DNA of 64,000 nt from Xanthomonas pisi DSM 18956. Lineage in GTDB: Bacteria > Pseudomonadota > Gammaproteobacteria > Xanthomonadales > Xanthomonadaceae. The first letter of the stretch is position 1, and every line of letters begins with the position of its first letter. A program made the position numbers and the translations under genes. Shown here piece by piece: positions 6,990 to 16,729 of this stretch. The notes under the pieces are model-generated. The model was not told the DNA's origin. It ran no database searches and saw nothing but the letters and a program-made list of their open reading frames with translations. The stretch spans positions 62,001 through 126,000 of the forward strand of contig NZ_JPLE01000032.1 in NCBI RefSeq assembly GCF_001010415.1, read 5' to 3'.

Positions 6990-9113
6990 TTACCAGATCA
7001 CGACCTGCTGATCGCCCTGACGCACCATCGCATCGCCTGCCTTGCACGAGAACGCAGCGGCAAATGCCGGCATGTTCGACGGTGCACCGATGGCGCGGAA
7101 GTTGGCCGGTGCGTGCGGGTCGGTCTTCAGGCGCACCACCAGTTCTTCCGGGGTGAAGTTGCGGCGCCACACCGTGGCCCAGTTGAGGAAGAAGCGCTGG
7201 TCGCGGGTGATGCCATCGGTCTTGGGGTCGTCCTTGCCGGCGGTGGCGGTCTTCATGGCGTCGTAGGCGGTGTTGAGGCCGCCCAGGTCGGCGATGTTCT
7301 CGCCCAGGGTCAGGTCGCCCTTGACCTTGTCGCCGGCGGGCGTGCGGTAGCCGTCGAACTGCGCGACCAGCTTGCCTGTGCGCGCCTTGAACGCGTCCAG
7401 GTCCTTCTGCGTCCACCAACCCGGATCGGGGATGAAGTTGCCGTCGGCACCGAAGCGGCTGCCCTGATCGTCGTAACCGTGGGTCATTTCATGGCCGATC
7501 ACCGCACCGATGCCGCCGTAGTTCATTTCCTCCGGCGCATTCGGGTCGAAGAACGGCGGCTGCAGGATCGCGGCCGGGAACACGATCTCGTTCTGCAGCG
7601 GGTTGTAATAGGCGTTGACCGTCTGCGGGCTCATGCCCCATTCGGTCTTGTCCACCGGCTTGCCGATCTTGGACAGGTTCCACTTGTAGTTGAATTCCTG
7701 CGCGGCCAGCACGTTGCCCAGGTAGCTATCGCGACTGGTGGCAAGGCCGTTCCACTCGCGCCACTTGTCCGGGAAGCCGATCTTGGGCGTGAAGCTTTCC
7801 CACTTGGCGATCGCCTTGGCCTTGGTCTCCGGGCTCATCCAGTCGAGCTTCTCGATCCGGGCCTTGAGCGCAGTGCGCAGGTTGGTGACCAGGGTTTCCA
7901 TCTTGGCCTTGGAATCGGCCGGGAAGGCGACCTTGACGTACATCTGGCCCAGCGTCTCGCCGGCCTTGCCGTTGATGGTGGCCAGCACGCGCTTCCAGCG
8001 CGGCTTGATTTCCTTCTGGCCGCGCATGGTCTTGTTGTAGAACGCGAAGTTCTCGTCCACGAACGGCTGGCTCAGGAACGGCGATGCGCCATCGACGGTG
8101 TGGAAGCGCAGGTAAGCGCGCCAGATCGCCGGGTCGGTGTCGGCGATCATCTTGCTCACTTCCTGGTGGAAGGCCGGGATCGCCAGCGAGAACATCTCCG
8201 GCGTGGCCACGCCCTGCGACTTGAAGAACTCCGTCCACGACCAGTTCGGCGTCAGCTTGTCGGCCTCGGCCGGGGAGATCGGGTTGTACGCCAGCTTGGC
8301 GTCGCGCGACATTTCCGTGCTGGTCTTGGAGACCTTGGCCAGACGGGTTTCGAACGCGACCACCTGCTTGGCCTGCGCGGCAGCATCGGCGGCAGCCACG
8401 CCGGACAGCTCCAGCACCTTGGCGATATGTGCCTGGTAAGCCTCCAGCTTGGCCTTGTTGCCGGCGCTGGTGTAGTACTCCGGATCCGGCAGGCCCAGCC
8501 CGCCCTGCATGGCGTAGGCGATGTTCTGGCTGGACTTGTTGAAATCGGCTTCGGCGCCGAAGCTGAAGAGTTCGTTGTTGCCCTTGGCGGCGTTGCTGCG
8601 CAGGTAGTCGACCAGCTTGGCCTGGTCGCTGATGGCGTCGATGGCCGCCAGCTCCGGCTTCAGTGGCTCGATGCCCTGGGCGTTGATCTTGGCCTCGTCC
8701 ATGCCGGTGGACCACAGGTCGCCGACGATCTTCTCCACACCGGTGGCGCCGGTGTCGGCAGCGGCCTGCTCGGCCAGCTGTTGCTGGATCGCGTTGGAGC
8801 GCTCGTCGAGCATCTCGAACGCGCCCCAGCTGGTGCGATCGCTCGGCACCGGGTTGGCGGCCAGGAACTTGGCGTTGGCGTAGGCGTTCAGATCGGTACA
8901 GGCGTTGCCGTTGGGGTCCAGGTCGGCCGCGGTGAAGCGGTTCACCGCCGGCAGCTTGCTCTGGTCCAGGGTCAGGGTCTTGGGCGCAGCGGGCGTGGCC
9001 GCCGCGGTATCGCCAGCCGGGGCCGCAGGCGCGGCGTCGTCGGACTTCTTGCAACCGCTCAGCGCGGCCGCCACGGCCAGGGTCAGCGTCAATAGATGAG
9101 GTGTTCGAATCAC
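6990..9113 (-). CDS. M13-family metallopeptidase, lipoprotein (PepO-like)
   Basis: 707 residues. The GTG at 9113 is the best start: GGAG lies 6 nt upstream and the product then begins with a lipoprotein signal (MIRTPHLLTLTLAVAAALSGC). A longer reading frame upstream lacks signal-like sequence. The catalytic domain has GHEMTHGYDDQG (His541, Glu542, His545) and GENIADLGG, so the zinc site is complete. It closely resembles the second paralogue, for example in MSPQTVNAYYNP and AAILQPPFFDP. Predicted envelope-anchored oligopeptidase. The gene has its own terminator and is divergent from the flavoprotein gene at 9444. Confidence 0.93.
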   Translation of the reverse strand: MIRTPHLLTLTLAVAAALSGCKKSDDAAPAAPAGDTAAATPAAPKTLTLDQSKLPAVNRFTAADLDPNGNACTDLNAYANAKFLAANPVPSDRTSWGAFEMLDERSNAIQQQLAEQAAADTGATGVEKIVGDLWSTGMDEAKINAQGIEPLKPELAAIDAISDQAKLVDYLRSNAAKGNNELFSFGAEADFNKSSQNIAYAMQGGLGLPDPEYYTSAGNKAKLEAYQAHIAKVLELSGVAAADAAAQAKQVVAFETRLAKVSKTSTEMSRDAKLAYNPISPAEADKLTPNWSWTEFFKSQGVATPEMFSLAIPAFHQEVSKMIADTDPAIWRAYLRFHTVDGASPFLSQPFVDENFAFYNKTMRGQKEIKPRWKRVLATINGKAGETLGQMYVKVAFPADSKAKMETLVTNLRTALKARIEKLDWMSPETKAKAIAKWESFTPKIGFPDKWREWNGLATSRDSYLGNVLAAQEFNYKWNLSKIGKPVDKTEWGMSPQTVNAYYNPLQNEIVFPAAILQPPFFDPNAPEEMNYGGIGAVIGHEMTHGYDDQGSRFGADGNFIPDPGWWTQKDLDAFKARTGKLVAQFDGYRTPAGDKVKGDLTLGENIADLGGLNTAYDAMKTATAGKDDPKTDGITRDQRFFLNWATVWRRNFTPEELVVRLKTDPHAPANFRAIGAPSNMPAFAAAFSCKAGDAMVRQGDQQVVIW

Positions 9114-9443
9114 AAAGGCTCCAGGAGCAACAGTCGATTGGGGAGCCCCGTCACGGGGCCGTGGCCGGCACTCTACGCCTGCGCAGCCGATAGGCATGGT
9201 GTCGAAGGTCATGGGTGCGGGGTGTGTAGAGGAGCTGGCTTGGCGCGCCCTGGTGAGCGGCGGGCATCGTCGGGAGGCTGTGCGCGGCGGCAGTCCGGAG
9301 TGTTCTCGTGCTGGGCGCTGCGGCTGCCTGCCATGTTCGTGGTCACGTGGCCCGATACATCGATGTCGATGTGCCGAGTGCGCTCGGGATGGTGGCCAAG
9401 GCGCGAATGGTCCAGCTGCGCAAGCGGTGCTATATACGCGTGC
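9114..9443. other. Divergent intergenic region
   Basis: 330 bp between the divergent M13 gene (minus) and the flavoprotein gene (plus). It should hold both promoters, but no close match to a -35/-10 pair was recognised. No gene seen. Confidence 0.5.
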
Positions 9444-11039
9444 ATGCCTACCGCTTCCGAACCGTTGGACGCTTTGATCATTGGCGCCGGCCACAACGGC
9501 CTGGTGTGCGCTGCCTATCTGGCCAGGGCCGGCAAACGCGTGCTGGTACTGGAAGCACGCGACGTGGTTGGCGGCGCAGCCGTCACCGAAGAATTTCATC
9601 CCGGGTTTCGCAACTCGGTAGCGTCCTACACGGTGTCGTTGCTGCAGCCCAAGATCATCGACGATCTTGCGTTGGAGCGGCACGGGTTACGCGTCGTGGC
9701 GCGCCGCATCAACAACTTCTTGCCGCTACCCAATGGCGAGTATCTGCTGGCCGGTGCGGGGCGCACCGCCGTGGAAGTGGCAAAATTTTCCGCGCGCGAT
9801 GCCGCAGCTCTGCCTGCCTATGAAGCGCGCCTGGAACAACTGGCCGATGTCTTGCGTGCACTGGCCTTGCAGGCGCCACCCGATGTCACCGATGCCGGAT
9901 GGCTGCGTGCGTTGCCGCAGCTGTGGCGCGCGGGCAAGCTGGGGCTGGAGCTGCAACACTTGCCGATCACGTTGCGGCAAGACCTGCTCGACCTGTTCAC
10001 CATTTCGGCTGCCGAATACCTGGATCGTTGGTTCGAGAGCGCTCCGATCAAGGCGCTCTTCGGTTTCGACGGCATCGTCGGCAATTACGCCAGCCCGTAC
10101 ACGCCGGGGACGGCGTATGTGTTGTTGCACCACGTGTTCGGGCAAAGCAACGGCGTCAAAGGCGCGTGGGGCCACGCGATCGGCGGCATGGGCGCCATCA
10201 CCCAGGCGATGGCCGCCAGTGCGCGCGAACATGGTGCGCAGATTCGCACCGGCTGTGCGGTGGAGCGGGTACTGGTGGAGCAGGGGCGTGCGGTGGGCGT
10301 GGTGATGGCCGATGGCCAGACGCTGCGTGCGCGTGCCGTGGTCGCGAACGTCAACCCGAAGTTGCTCTACCAGCGTTTGATGCAAGCTGAAGACGTACCG
10401 CAGGCCACGCGCGAACGCATCGCCCATTACCGCTGCGGCTCGGGCACCTTTCGCATGAACGTCGCATTGTCGCGTCTGCCCGATTTCACTGCCTTGCCCG
10501 GCGCCGGCGACCATCTCACTGCCGGCATCATTCTGGCTCCCAGCCTGGACTATATGGACCGCGCCTGGCAGGACGCGCGTGCATCGGGATGGTCGCGCGA
10601 ACCGGTGGTCGAATTGCTGATTCCCAGCACGCTGGACGATGCGCTGGCACCGCCCGGCCAGCATGTGGCCAGCCTGTTCTGCCAGCACGTTGCGCCGACG
10701 TTGCCGGATGGCCGGCAGTGGGACGACCATCGCGACGACGTCGCCGACCTGATGGTCGCCACCGTGGAGCGGTATGCACCGGGTTTTGCTGCATCGATCC
10801 TGGGCCGCCAGGCCCTAAGTCCACTCGACCTGGAACGTATCTTTGGCCTGATCGGCGGCGACATCTTCCACGGCGCGCTCAGCCTCAACCAGCTGTTCAG
10901 CGCACGCCCGCTGCTGGGGCAGGGCGCCTATCGCGGCGCGGTGCCCGGCTTATATCTGTGCGGCGCAGGAACCCACCCTGGTGGCGGGGTCACTGGCGCG
11001 CCTGGGCATAATGCGGCGCGGGTGATTCTTCTCGGATGA
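9444..11039 (+). CDS. Phytoene dehydrogenase-like FAD-dependent oxidoreductase
   Basis: 531 residues. The N-terminal Rossmann motif ALIIGAGHNGLVCAAYLARA, followed by EARDVVGGAAVTEE, is the FAD-binding signature of the CrtI/monoamine-oxidase-like superfamily (COG1233, the PYROXD2-like branch). The C-terminus has LYLCGAGTHPGGGVTGAPGH, the second conserved dinucleotide-contact motif of the family. The ATG at 9444 starts 8 residues before the nucleotide-binding strand; the longer upstream frame is unrelated sequence. The substrate is unknown: no carotenoid genes lie nearby, and members of this branch are not all carotenoid desaturases. Confidence 0.88.
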   Translation: MPTASEPLDALIIGAGHNGLVCAAYLARAGKRVLVLEARDVVGGAAVTEEFHPGFRNSVASYTVSLLQPKIIDDLALERHGLRVVARRINNFLPLPNGEYLLAGAGRTAVEVAKFSARDAAALPAYEARLEQLADVLRALALQAPPDVTDAGWLRALPQLWRAGKLGLELQHLPITLRQDLLDLFTISAAEYLDRWFESAPIKALFGFDGIVGNYASPYTPGTAYVLLHHVFGQSNGVKGAWGHAIGGMGAITQAMAASAREHGAQIRTGCAVERVLVEQGRAVGVVMADGQTLRARAVVANVNPKLLYQRLMQAEDVPQATRERIAHYRCGSGTFRMNVALSRLPDFTALPGAGDHLTAGIILAPSLDYMDRAWQDARASGWSREPVVELLIPSTLDDALAPPGQHVASLFCQHVAPTLPDGRQWDDHRDDVADLMVATVERYAPGFAASILGRQALSPLDLERIFGLIGGDIFHGALSLNQLFSARPLLGQGAYRGAVPGLYLCGAGTHPGGGVTGAPGHNAARVILLG

Positions 11040-11060
11040 GCCAGGCCGCTGCAAATGCGC

Positions 11061-11086
11061 AAAAAAAGCCCCGGACGAGCCGGGGC
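11061..11086 (-). terminator. Rho-independent terminator of the TonB-dependent receptor gene
   Basis: GCCCCGG/CCGGGGC stem with a 5-nt loop, followed on the minus strand by seven Ts (A-run 11061-11067). A second hairpin (CCGAAGAC/GTCTTCGG, 11110-11132) lies between it and the receptor stop codon. The terminator is just past the end of the convergent flavoprotein gene. Confidence 0.8.
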
Positions 11087-11144
11087 CTGGAGCAAATACC
11101 GATGACGCACCGAAGACATTTGACGTCTTCGGCTGCCTTCCGCC

Positions 11145-14100
11145 TCAGAAATCGTAAGAGGCAGTCAGGCGAACATAGCGTGGCGGGTTGTAGTTGTAAG
11201 GTTGCAGACCCACGCGATAGGTGTTGGAGACGTTGAAGGGAACATCGCCTTCGTAGACACCATCGACACGATTGACCGCTCGGTCGTTGAGGACGTTAAA
11301 GATCTGCATGCCAAAGGCCAGTTTGTGATCGGCGAACGCCGGGCGGTACGTCAAGCCCAGATCGAGGTTTTTGATCCATGGCGTCCGCCCCGCATCGCCA
11401 GGAGACGATGGCTGTAGGCCGCAATAGTGGTACGAAGAGCCGTAGCCGATCGGATCGTAGTCGACCGCCTCTGCATTCGGGCCGCCATAGAAGCCAAGGC
11501 AGCTGATCGGCGTACCTGACATCACGCGCAGGGTTGCCGAGGCCATCCATTCCGGATTGATTTGATATGCACCGAATGCCTTGATCTGGTGGCGCCGATC
11601 GTTAGCCAGGCTGCCACCAGCGTAGTACATCAGCTCGGCCGAGTCCCAATCCTGCGTCTTGGACACGTCGGCCTGGCCGAGGTCGGACTTTACCTGACCT
11701 TCGGTATTGCCGTAGCTGTGCGACCAGGTGTAATCGACGCGGCCATACCACTTCTCGTCGAACGGGTGTTCCAGGAACAGGTCGACCGACACATAGCTGC
11801 GCTTGGCCTTGTCGGTGAATCCCCAGTCCGACTGCGACATGGCGACCTGCGTGTAACCGGATCCATCAGAATTGGGAAGGTTATACGTATTGGTCTTGCC
11901 AGGATTGAACATCACGCAGCCGGGAATCTCCACTGATCCGGAATCTCCGCCGCTGGCATCGATCTTATCAGCCATACGGCCGGTATCGCAGACGTCATCG
12001 ATGGCGGCCTGCAGCTTGCGGTAGGTTACCTTTGCACCCGAGTTCCAGCTTTCACCCAGCGTCTTCTCGAAGCCCAAGATGAATTCATCCTGGTACTGGG
12101 ACTTCAAATCGGTTGGCGCAAAAGCATTCGGATCCGGGGCCTGGCCGTATTCGCCATTGCTCGACACCGGGCCAGGGCCGATCGGCCGCAGGCCAGTCGG
12201 CTCGCCATTGGCATCGATGCCGGTATAGGCGAAATACTCATCGGTATAGGTCGATGCAGACGCGCCGCGGATCGCCACTTGATTAGGCAGGGCGAGGTAG
12301 TAGCGTCCCAGATTGGCAAAAATCTTCAACGAGGAGTCGCCGAACACGTCCCAACTCGCGCCCAAGCGTGGTGCCCACTGGTCGCCGCTATCGACATAGG
12401 GCACATGATCGCTGTTGAAATTGGTGAATTTGTCGTTGCGGATACCCAGCGTCAGCAGCCAATGATCACTGACCTGCCAGCGGTCTTCCAGGTAGTAGGC
12501 CTTCTGCTCCACCGCCATGCTGGTGGTGGTGGTGAAGATCCGTTGTTGAGCATAGTAGCCGTCGGTGCCCGGGCCGGTGGCGCCAACGCCCAGGGTGCCG
12601 CGAACTGGCGAAACTTCGTCACCCGCACTGCCGTAGATCCACTGATAACCAGGGCCGGTCGTGCGCACGCCTTCGTCGTAGGCGTTGAAGTACATGTTGT
12701 CCACGCCGGCGGTCAGATCGTGGTCGCCCAGCCGGTAGTTCAATTCCAGACGCAGATTGCGCGTCTTGTTGATCGGGTCATCCGCTTTGGAGCGATTGGT
12801 CGCCTGATTGTTGGAGATCGGCGTGCCACCGGTGATGGCCGGATTTTGCAGATTCAGGCCGGCGATGAAGGGCAGCGGGGAAATCAGCGGGTTGAACTGC
12901 TGGTTGTGCTGTGTGCTGCGGCCCCAGGTGGCATTGACCGTCAGGTCGTCAGTAATGTAGCCGGTGTACTTGAAGATGTCGTAGGTGTCTTTGATCTTGT
13001 AAGTATCGGCGTAGAGGCCGGACGGACCACCATCGGATCGTGTGTCGTAATCATAGTTGCTGTAAGCGCCGGCACGACGATCGGTATTTTCTATGCGGGT
13101 GTATTCGAGAATGTTGTTGTCGTTGATGTTCCAGTCGATCTTTCCGTAGAACTTCGGCGAACTGTAATCGTAATGGTTACGGCCTTGTGTCGTAGCGGCG
13201 GTCGCTGTGTTGGTCACTGCACCGTCGGTCTTGTCGGTTTCGCCCGCGACGAAGATAAACAGTTTGTCCTCAATCAACGGGCCGCCGGCATAGGCGCTAT
13301 AGACAGTGCGGCTTTGCACGTCGCCTTTGCCGCTACGATAGATCGTGCCCGGCAGCTCTGGATCCTCGTATTTGTAGCGCGGATTAGAGTTGAGCGTATT
13401 GTTCGGGTACCAAACATCGCCGACCGAACTCGATAGGTTTTTCGGCTCCCATACTGCCTGCGCACCGAAGTGCCATTCGTTGGTGCCGCGCTTGCCGACC
13501 TGACTGATCACGCCGCCGGTCGATCGACCGTACTTGGCGCTGTAGCCGCCGGTATAGGTTTCCTGCTGGTCGATGGCACCATACGGGAGGCTGACGCCGC
13601 CCAAGTTGCTGAGTGGATTACTGACGTTGAAGCCGTTGATGTAGTACGCATTTTCAGTGACGCCAGAACCGCCGAAGGACACCACAGAGCGAGAGCCGTT
13701 GTTGAATGCACCAGCGCCCGATACCGCTCCAGGCGCCAACAACGCAATCGCTTCTGCGCTACGTCCCAGCGGCAGTGTGGCCAGCTGTTCGGAGGTGATC
13801 ACCGAGCGCGAGCTGGTCGAACTGACATCGATCTTCGGTGCGTTGGCTGCAGTCACCGTGATCGCGCCCAGAGTAGTCGCATCGGTGTTGCCTGCGGCGC
13901 TGGCACCAGCGAACGAGACTTCGGTGCCCGAGCCGACGCGCAGCTGCACGTTCTTGCGGGTGTCGACGACCTGGTCGCCGCGCTTGAGGGTGACGGTATA
14001 GGCGCCAACTGGCAGCGAGCCGAGGTTGTAGCGGCCGTTCGCGTCTACGGTGATGGTGCGGCTCAGACCGGTGTCGCTCTGAACGACAATCGTGCTGCCG

Positions 14101-14234
14101 GCTTCGGCAGGGGCGCTGCCATAGATGCTGCCGGTGGTGCTCTGCGCGTAGACCGCGCCGTTGGTTAGGCAAGCACCGAGTACGACGGCTAACGCGGTGC
14201 GCTTGAGGACTTGGCGACGAAACTGATTGCTCAT
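11145..14234 (-). CDS. Oar-like TonB-dependent outer-membrane receptor
   Basis: 1029 residues. A Sec signal (to about AVYAQ, residue 31) is followed by a carboxypeptidase-regulatory-like beta domain (about 33-110; DANGRYNLGSLPVGAYTVTL). Next come a plug domain (about 120-250; PLGRSAEAIALLAPGAV, GGVISQVGKRGTNEWHF) and a beta-barrel ending in the aromatic-terminal strand RYVRLTASYDF typical of Bam substrates. This is the Oar/CarA-type architecture of TonB-dependent receptors; the ligand is unknown. The start is supported by AAAGG 6 nt upstream of the ATG. Its sequence looks less GC-rich than its neighbours, and no transport partner genes adjoin it. Confidence 0.92.
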   Translation of the reverse strand: MSNQFRRQVLKRTALAVVLGACLTNGAVYAQSTTGSIYGSAPAEAGSTIVVQSDTGLSRTITVDANGRYNLGSLPVGAYTVTLKRGDQVVDTRKNVQLRVGSGTEVSFAGASAAGNTDATTLGAITVTAANAPKIDVSSTSSRSVITSEQLATLPLGRSAEAIALLAPGAVSGAGAFNNGSRSVVSFGGSGVTENAYYINGFNVSNPLSNLGGVSLPYGAIDQQETYTGGYSAKYGRSTGGVISQVGKRGTNEWHFGAQAVWEPKNLSSSVGDVWYPNNTLNSNPRYKYEDPELPGTIYRSGKGDVQSRTVYSAYAGGPLIEDKLFIFVAGETDKTDGAVTNTATAATTQGRNHYDYSSPKFYGKIDWNINDNNILEYTRIENTDRRAGAYSNYDYDTRSDGGPSGLYADTYKIKDTYDIFKYTGYITDDLTVNATWGRSTQHNQQFNPLISPLPFIAGLNLQNPAITGGTPISNNQATNRSKADDPINKTRNLRLELNYRLGDHDLTAGVDNMYFNAYDEGVRTTGPGYQWIYGSAGDEVSPVRGTLGVGATGPGTDGYYAQQRIFTTTTSMAVEQKAYYLEDRWQVSDHWLLTLGIRNDKFTNFNSDHVPYVDSGDQWAPRLGASWDVFGDSSLKIFANLGRYYLALPNQVAIRGASASTYTDEYFAYTGIDANGEPTGLRPIGPGPVSSNGEYGQAPDPNAFAPTDLKSQYQDEFILGFEKTLGESWNSGAKVTYRKLQAAIDDVCDTGRMADKIDASGGDSGSVEIPGCVMFNPGKTNTYNLPNSDGSGYTQVAMSQSDWGFTDKAKRSYVSVDLFLEHPFDEKWYGRVDYTWSHSYGNTEGQVKSDLGQADVSKTQDWDSAELMYYAGGSLANDRRHQIKAFGAYQINPEWMASATLRVMSGTPISCLGFYGGPNAEAVDYDPIGYGSSYHYCGLQPSSPGDAGRTPWIKNLDLGLTYRPAFADHKLAFGMQIFNVLNDRAVNRVDGVYEGDVPFNVSNTYRVGLQPYNYNPPRYVRLTASYDF

Positions 14235-15004
14235 TCCTGACCTTTCAACTGGGAGTGCGAATAAGGGGCGGTCATCGGGGAGTCAGATGGCCTTAACTCG
14301 AACGTAATGAATGTCTGCACTGCAGCGCAAGCAAACGAAATGATTTGTTAATGAAATAACTGAAATCCGCATCAGAAGTGAGGAACTCGGCACAAATCCG
14401 AGGACTGCAACACAGAGAAAGAAACAACCTCAACAATAACGAGCGTTTTGGTAGTTACATTCGATACAGATAATTCGGCGATAGAGCCAATCCGGGCGCC
14501 GGGTAGCGGTCGCGACAGCGACGCGCAGGCCGATAGTTGGCAAGAAGCATCACGCGCGCGCTCGCCATGCCGGAGAAGAGAAGCCCCGACAGCAGGGCTT
14601 ATTCAAGCGGCACTCCGGTCAGCTCGCACCGTTGTCCCAACGGGAAGATTCGTCAGGCGTTGCCTTGCAACGCAGAGGTGAGGTCAGAGTCCAATTGCGT
14701 CGTTAGGCCGTGACCTACAGCCACGCGCGCTGAGTGCGCTGCATCGCTTTCCGCAGCTAAATTTCCCGCCTTCATCCATTCATGATTGTGAATGAATCGA
14801 GCTCTCGCGGGCACAGCTGCCGCCACTGCGCGCTTTGCAGCGACGGCGATGGCGGAGGCGGCCGACACGAGCCGGTAAACTGGGTGTCTTTCGCGCTGCG
14901 GCGGGTATGGCCCGTGCAGCCCGCACACGACGGATGGGACTGGGAATGGCAACGATGTGGGACAACACTCCGCGCGCAGCGACAGGCGCACCAGGCGGCC
15001 AGGC
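14235..15004. other. 770-bp intergenic region upstream of the receptor and mrp
   Basis: This divergent region separates the receptor (minus) and mrp (plus). Positions about 14320-14470 are clearly AT-richer than the rest of the window and probably contain the receptor promoter. A short inverted repeat CATTCA/TGAATG lies at 14777-14794. Open frames here have no recognisable product. The real mrp start could lie somewhat upstream of 15005. Confidence 0.55.
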
Positions 15005-15856
15005 ATGAGCGGCGAACGCAGGATCGCCACGCACGCGGTGCAGGGCGCGCTGGCGCCGCACCCGCGCATCCGCAATGTCATTGCGGTGGGGTCGGGCAAG
15101 GGCGGGGTCGGCAAGTCCACGACGGCGGTCAATCTGGCGCTGGCGCTGCGGCAGCAGGGCGCGCGCGTGGGCGTGCTGGACGCCGACATCTATGGGCCAA
15201 GCGTGCCGGCGATGCTGGGCTTGAGCGGCAAGCCCGACAGCCCGGACAACAAGTCGATCGAACCCTTGCGCGCGTTCGGGATCGAGGCGATGTCGATCGG
15301 CCTGCTGGTCGACCAGGACACGCCGATGATCTGGCGCGGGCCGATGGCCACCTCGGCCCTGACCCAGCTGTTCAACGACACGCTGTGGGACGACCTGGAT
15401 TATCTGCTGATCGATCTGCCGCCCGGCACCGGCGACATCCAGCTGACCCTGTCGCAGAAGATTCCGGTGGCCGGCGCGGTGATCGTGACTACGCCGCAGG
15501 ACATCGCCACGCTGGATGCGCGCAAGGCGCTGAAGATGTTCGAAAAGGTCGACGTGCCGGTGCTGGGCATCGTCGAGAACATGGCGGTGCACACCTGCAG
15601 CAACTGCGGGCATCGCGAGCATCTGTTCGGCGAAGGCGGCGGCGAGCGCATGGCCGCGCAGTACGGCGTGCCGTTGCTGGGGTCGTTGCCGCTGGCGATC
15701 GCGATCCGCGAGCAGGGCGATGCGGGCCAGCCGATCGTGATCGCCGCGCCCGACTCTGCGGCGGCGCAGGCCTATCTGGCCGCAGCCAGGCGCTTGTCGG
15801 AAGAGTTGGGCAAGCGTCCGCGCGCCAGCATCCCGATTTCCGCCTCGCTGCTGTAA
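15005..15856 (+). CDS. mrp: Mrp/ApbC-type iron-sulfur cluster carrier ATPase
   Basis: 283 residues. Deviant Walker A GSGKGGVGKST (residues 29-39), switch motif DADIYGPSVPAMLG, and a C-terminal CxxC (Cys198, Cys201 in HTCSNCGH) that bridges a labile 4Fe-4S cluster between two subunits. It is the scaffold/carrier that delivers clusters to apoproteins in the cytoplasm. The chosen ATG gives MSGERRIATHAVQGALAPHP; an alternative upstream ATG at 14957 would add 16 Arg-rich residues that look non-coding. dcd follows about 95 bp downstream in the same direction. Confidence 0.92.
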   Translation: MSGERRIATHAVQGALAPHPRIRNVIAVGSGKGGVGKSTTAVNLALALRQQGARVGVLDADIYGPSVPAMLGLSGKPDSPDNKSIEPLRAFGIEAMSIGLLVDQDTPMIWRGPMATSALTQLFNDTLWDDLDYLLIDLPPGTGDIQLTLSQKIPVAGAVIVTTPQDIATLDARKALKMFEKVDVPVLGIVENMAVHTCSNCGHREHLFGEGGGERMAAQYGVPLLGSLPLAIAIREQGDAGQPIVIAAPDSAAAQAYLAAARRLSEELGKRPRASIPISASLL

Positions 15857-15951
15857 TGCGTCGGCCGGCCTCCGGTGCCGGCCGCTGGTAGAATTCGCCG
15901 TCCTCGCGCGGGCCGCTCGGCCCGCCGCCTTCCGTCTTCAAGGAACACCGC

Positions 15952-16521
15952 ATGAGCATCAAGAGCGACCGCTGGATCAAGCGCATGGCCGAGCAGCACG
16001 CGATGATCGAGCCGTTCGAGCCCGGCCAGATCAAGCACGACGCCGCCGGCCAGCGCATCGTCAGCTTCGGCACCTCCAGCTACGGCTACGACGTGCGCTG
16101 CTCGCGCGAGTTCAAGGTCTTCACCAACATCAACTCGACCATCGTCGACCCCAAGCATTTCGACCCGGGCAGCTTTGTCGACATCGAATCGGATGTCTGC
16201 ATCATTCCGCCGAACAGCTTCGCACTGGCGCGCACGGTGGAGTACTTCCGCATTCCGCGCGACACGCTGGTGGTGTGCCTTGGCAAGAGCACCTATGCGC
16301 GCTGCGGCATCATCGTCAACGTGACCCCGCTGGAGCCGGAATGGGAAGGTCATGTGACGCTGGAATTCAGCAACACCACGCCACTGCCGGCGCGCATCTA
16401 CGCCAACGAAGGCGTGGCGCAGATGCTGTTTTTCCAGTCCGACGAAGTCTGCGAAACCTCGTACAAGGACCGTGGCGGCAAGTATCAGGGCCAGACCGGG
16501 GTGACCTTGCCGCGCACCTGA
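15952..16521 (+). CDS. dcd: dCTP deaminase
   Basis: 189 residues, the normal length. It converts dCTP to dUTP, feeding dTMP synthesis through dUTPase. Trimer family motifs are present: [41 protein letters not shown] with the catalytic Glu region, and the C-terminal lid [15 protein letters not shown]. The start ATG is preceded by AAGGAA with suitable spacing. Confidence 0.97.
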   Translation: MSIKSDRWIKRMAEQHAMIEPFEPGQIKHDAAGQRIVSFGTSSYGYDVRCSREFKVFTNINSTIVDPKHFDPGSFVDIESDVCIIPPNSFALARTVEYFRIPRDTLVVCLGKSTYARCGIIVNVTPLEPEWEGHVTLEFSNTTPLPARIYANEGVAQMLFFQSDEVCETSYKDRGGKYQGQTGVTLPRT

Positions 16522-16543
16522 GTCCCGGGCGCGGCCGTGGCCT

Positions 16544-16729
16544 TCAGCAGGTCGTGGTCGCCTTCTCGCGGTAGCGCAGCAGTTGGCGCACCCCGGCAGC
16601 GACCAGAAAGGCCGGCCACCAGGTCGCGATCAGGCCGCCCAGGTCCATGCTGGTCAGGCCGAGGTTGTTCAGCAGGAACAGCGTGCCCAGGGTGATCAGG
16701 AACAGGGCGGGAATCAGGCGGCTGTGCAT
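16544..16729 (-). CDS. Small membrane protein (LiaI/DUF5668-like), copy A
   Basis: 61 residues with two hydrophobic segments separated by a short polar turn (ALFLITLGTLFLLNNLG and LIATWWPAFLVAAGV). GAGGA lies 6 nt upstream of the ATG. It is clearly paralogous to the 55-residue protein at 17110-17277: both share an LFLxNNLGxT...LGxLIATWWPAxLVAxG pattern. Such domains occur in cell-envelope stress proteins (LiaI/LiaF type), but no function can be assigned from sequence. It is convergent with dcd. Confidence 0.75.
   Translation of the reverse strand: MHSRLIPALFLITLGTLFLLNNLGLTSMDLGGLIATWWPAFLVAAGVRQLLRYREKATTTC

Noticed and set aside
12279-13436. A 385-codon plus-strand frame inside the TonB-dependent receptor
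   Set aside because: Antisense shadow; the receptor frame is continuous over 1029 codons with a complete domain order.
14235-15004. A missing gene (such as metG, often near mrp) in the large gap before mrp
   Set aside because: No aminoacyl-tRNA synthetase motif or other domain could be read in any frame.
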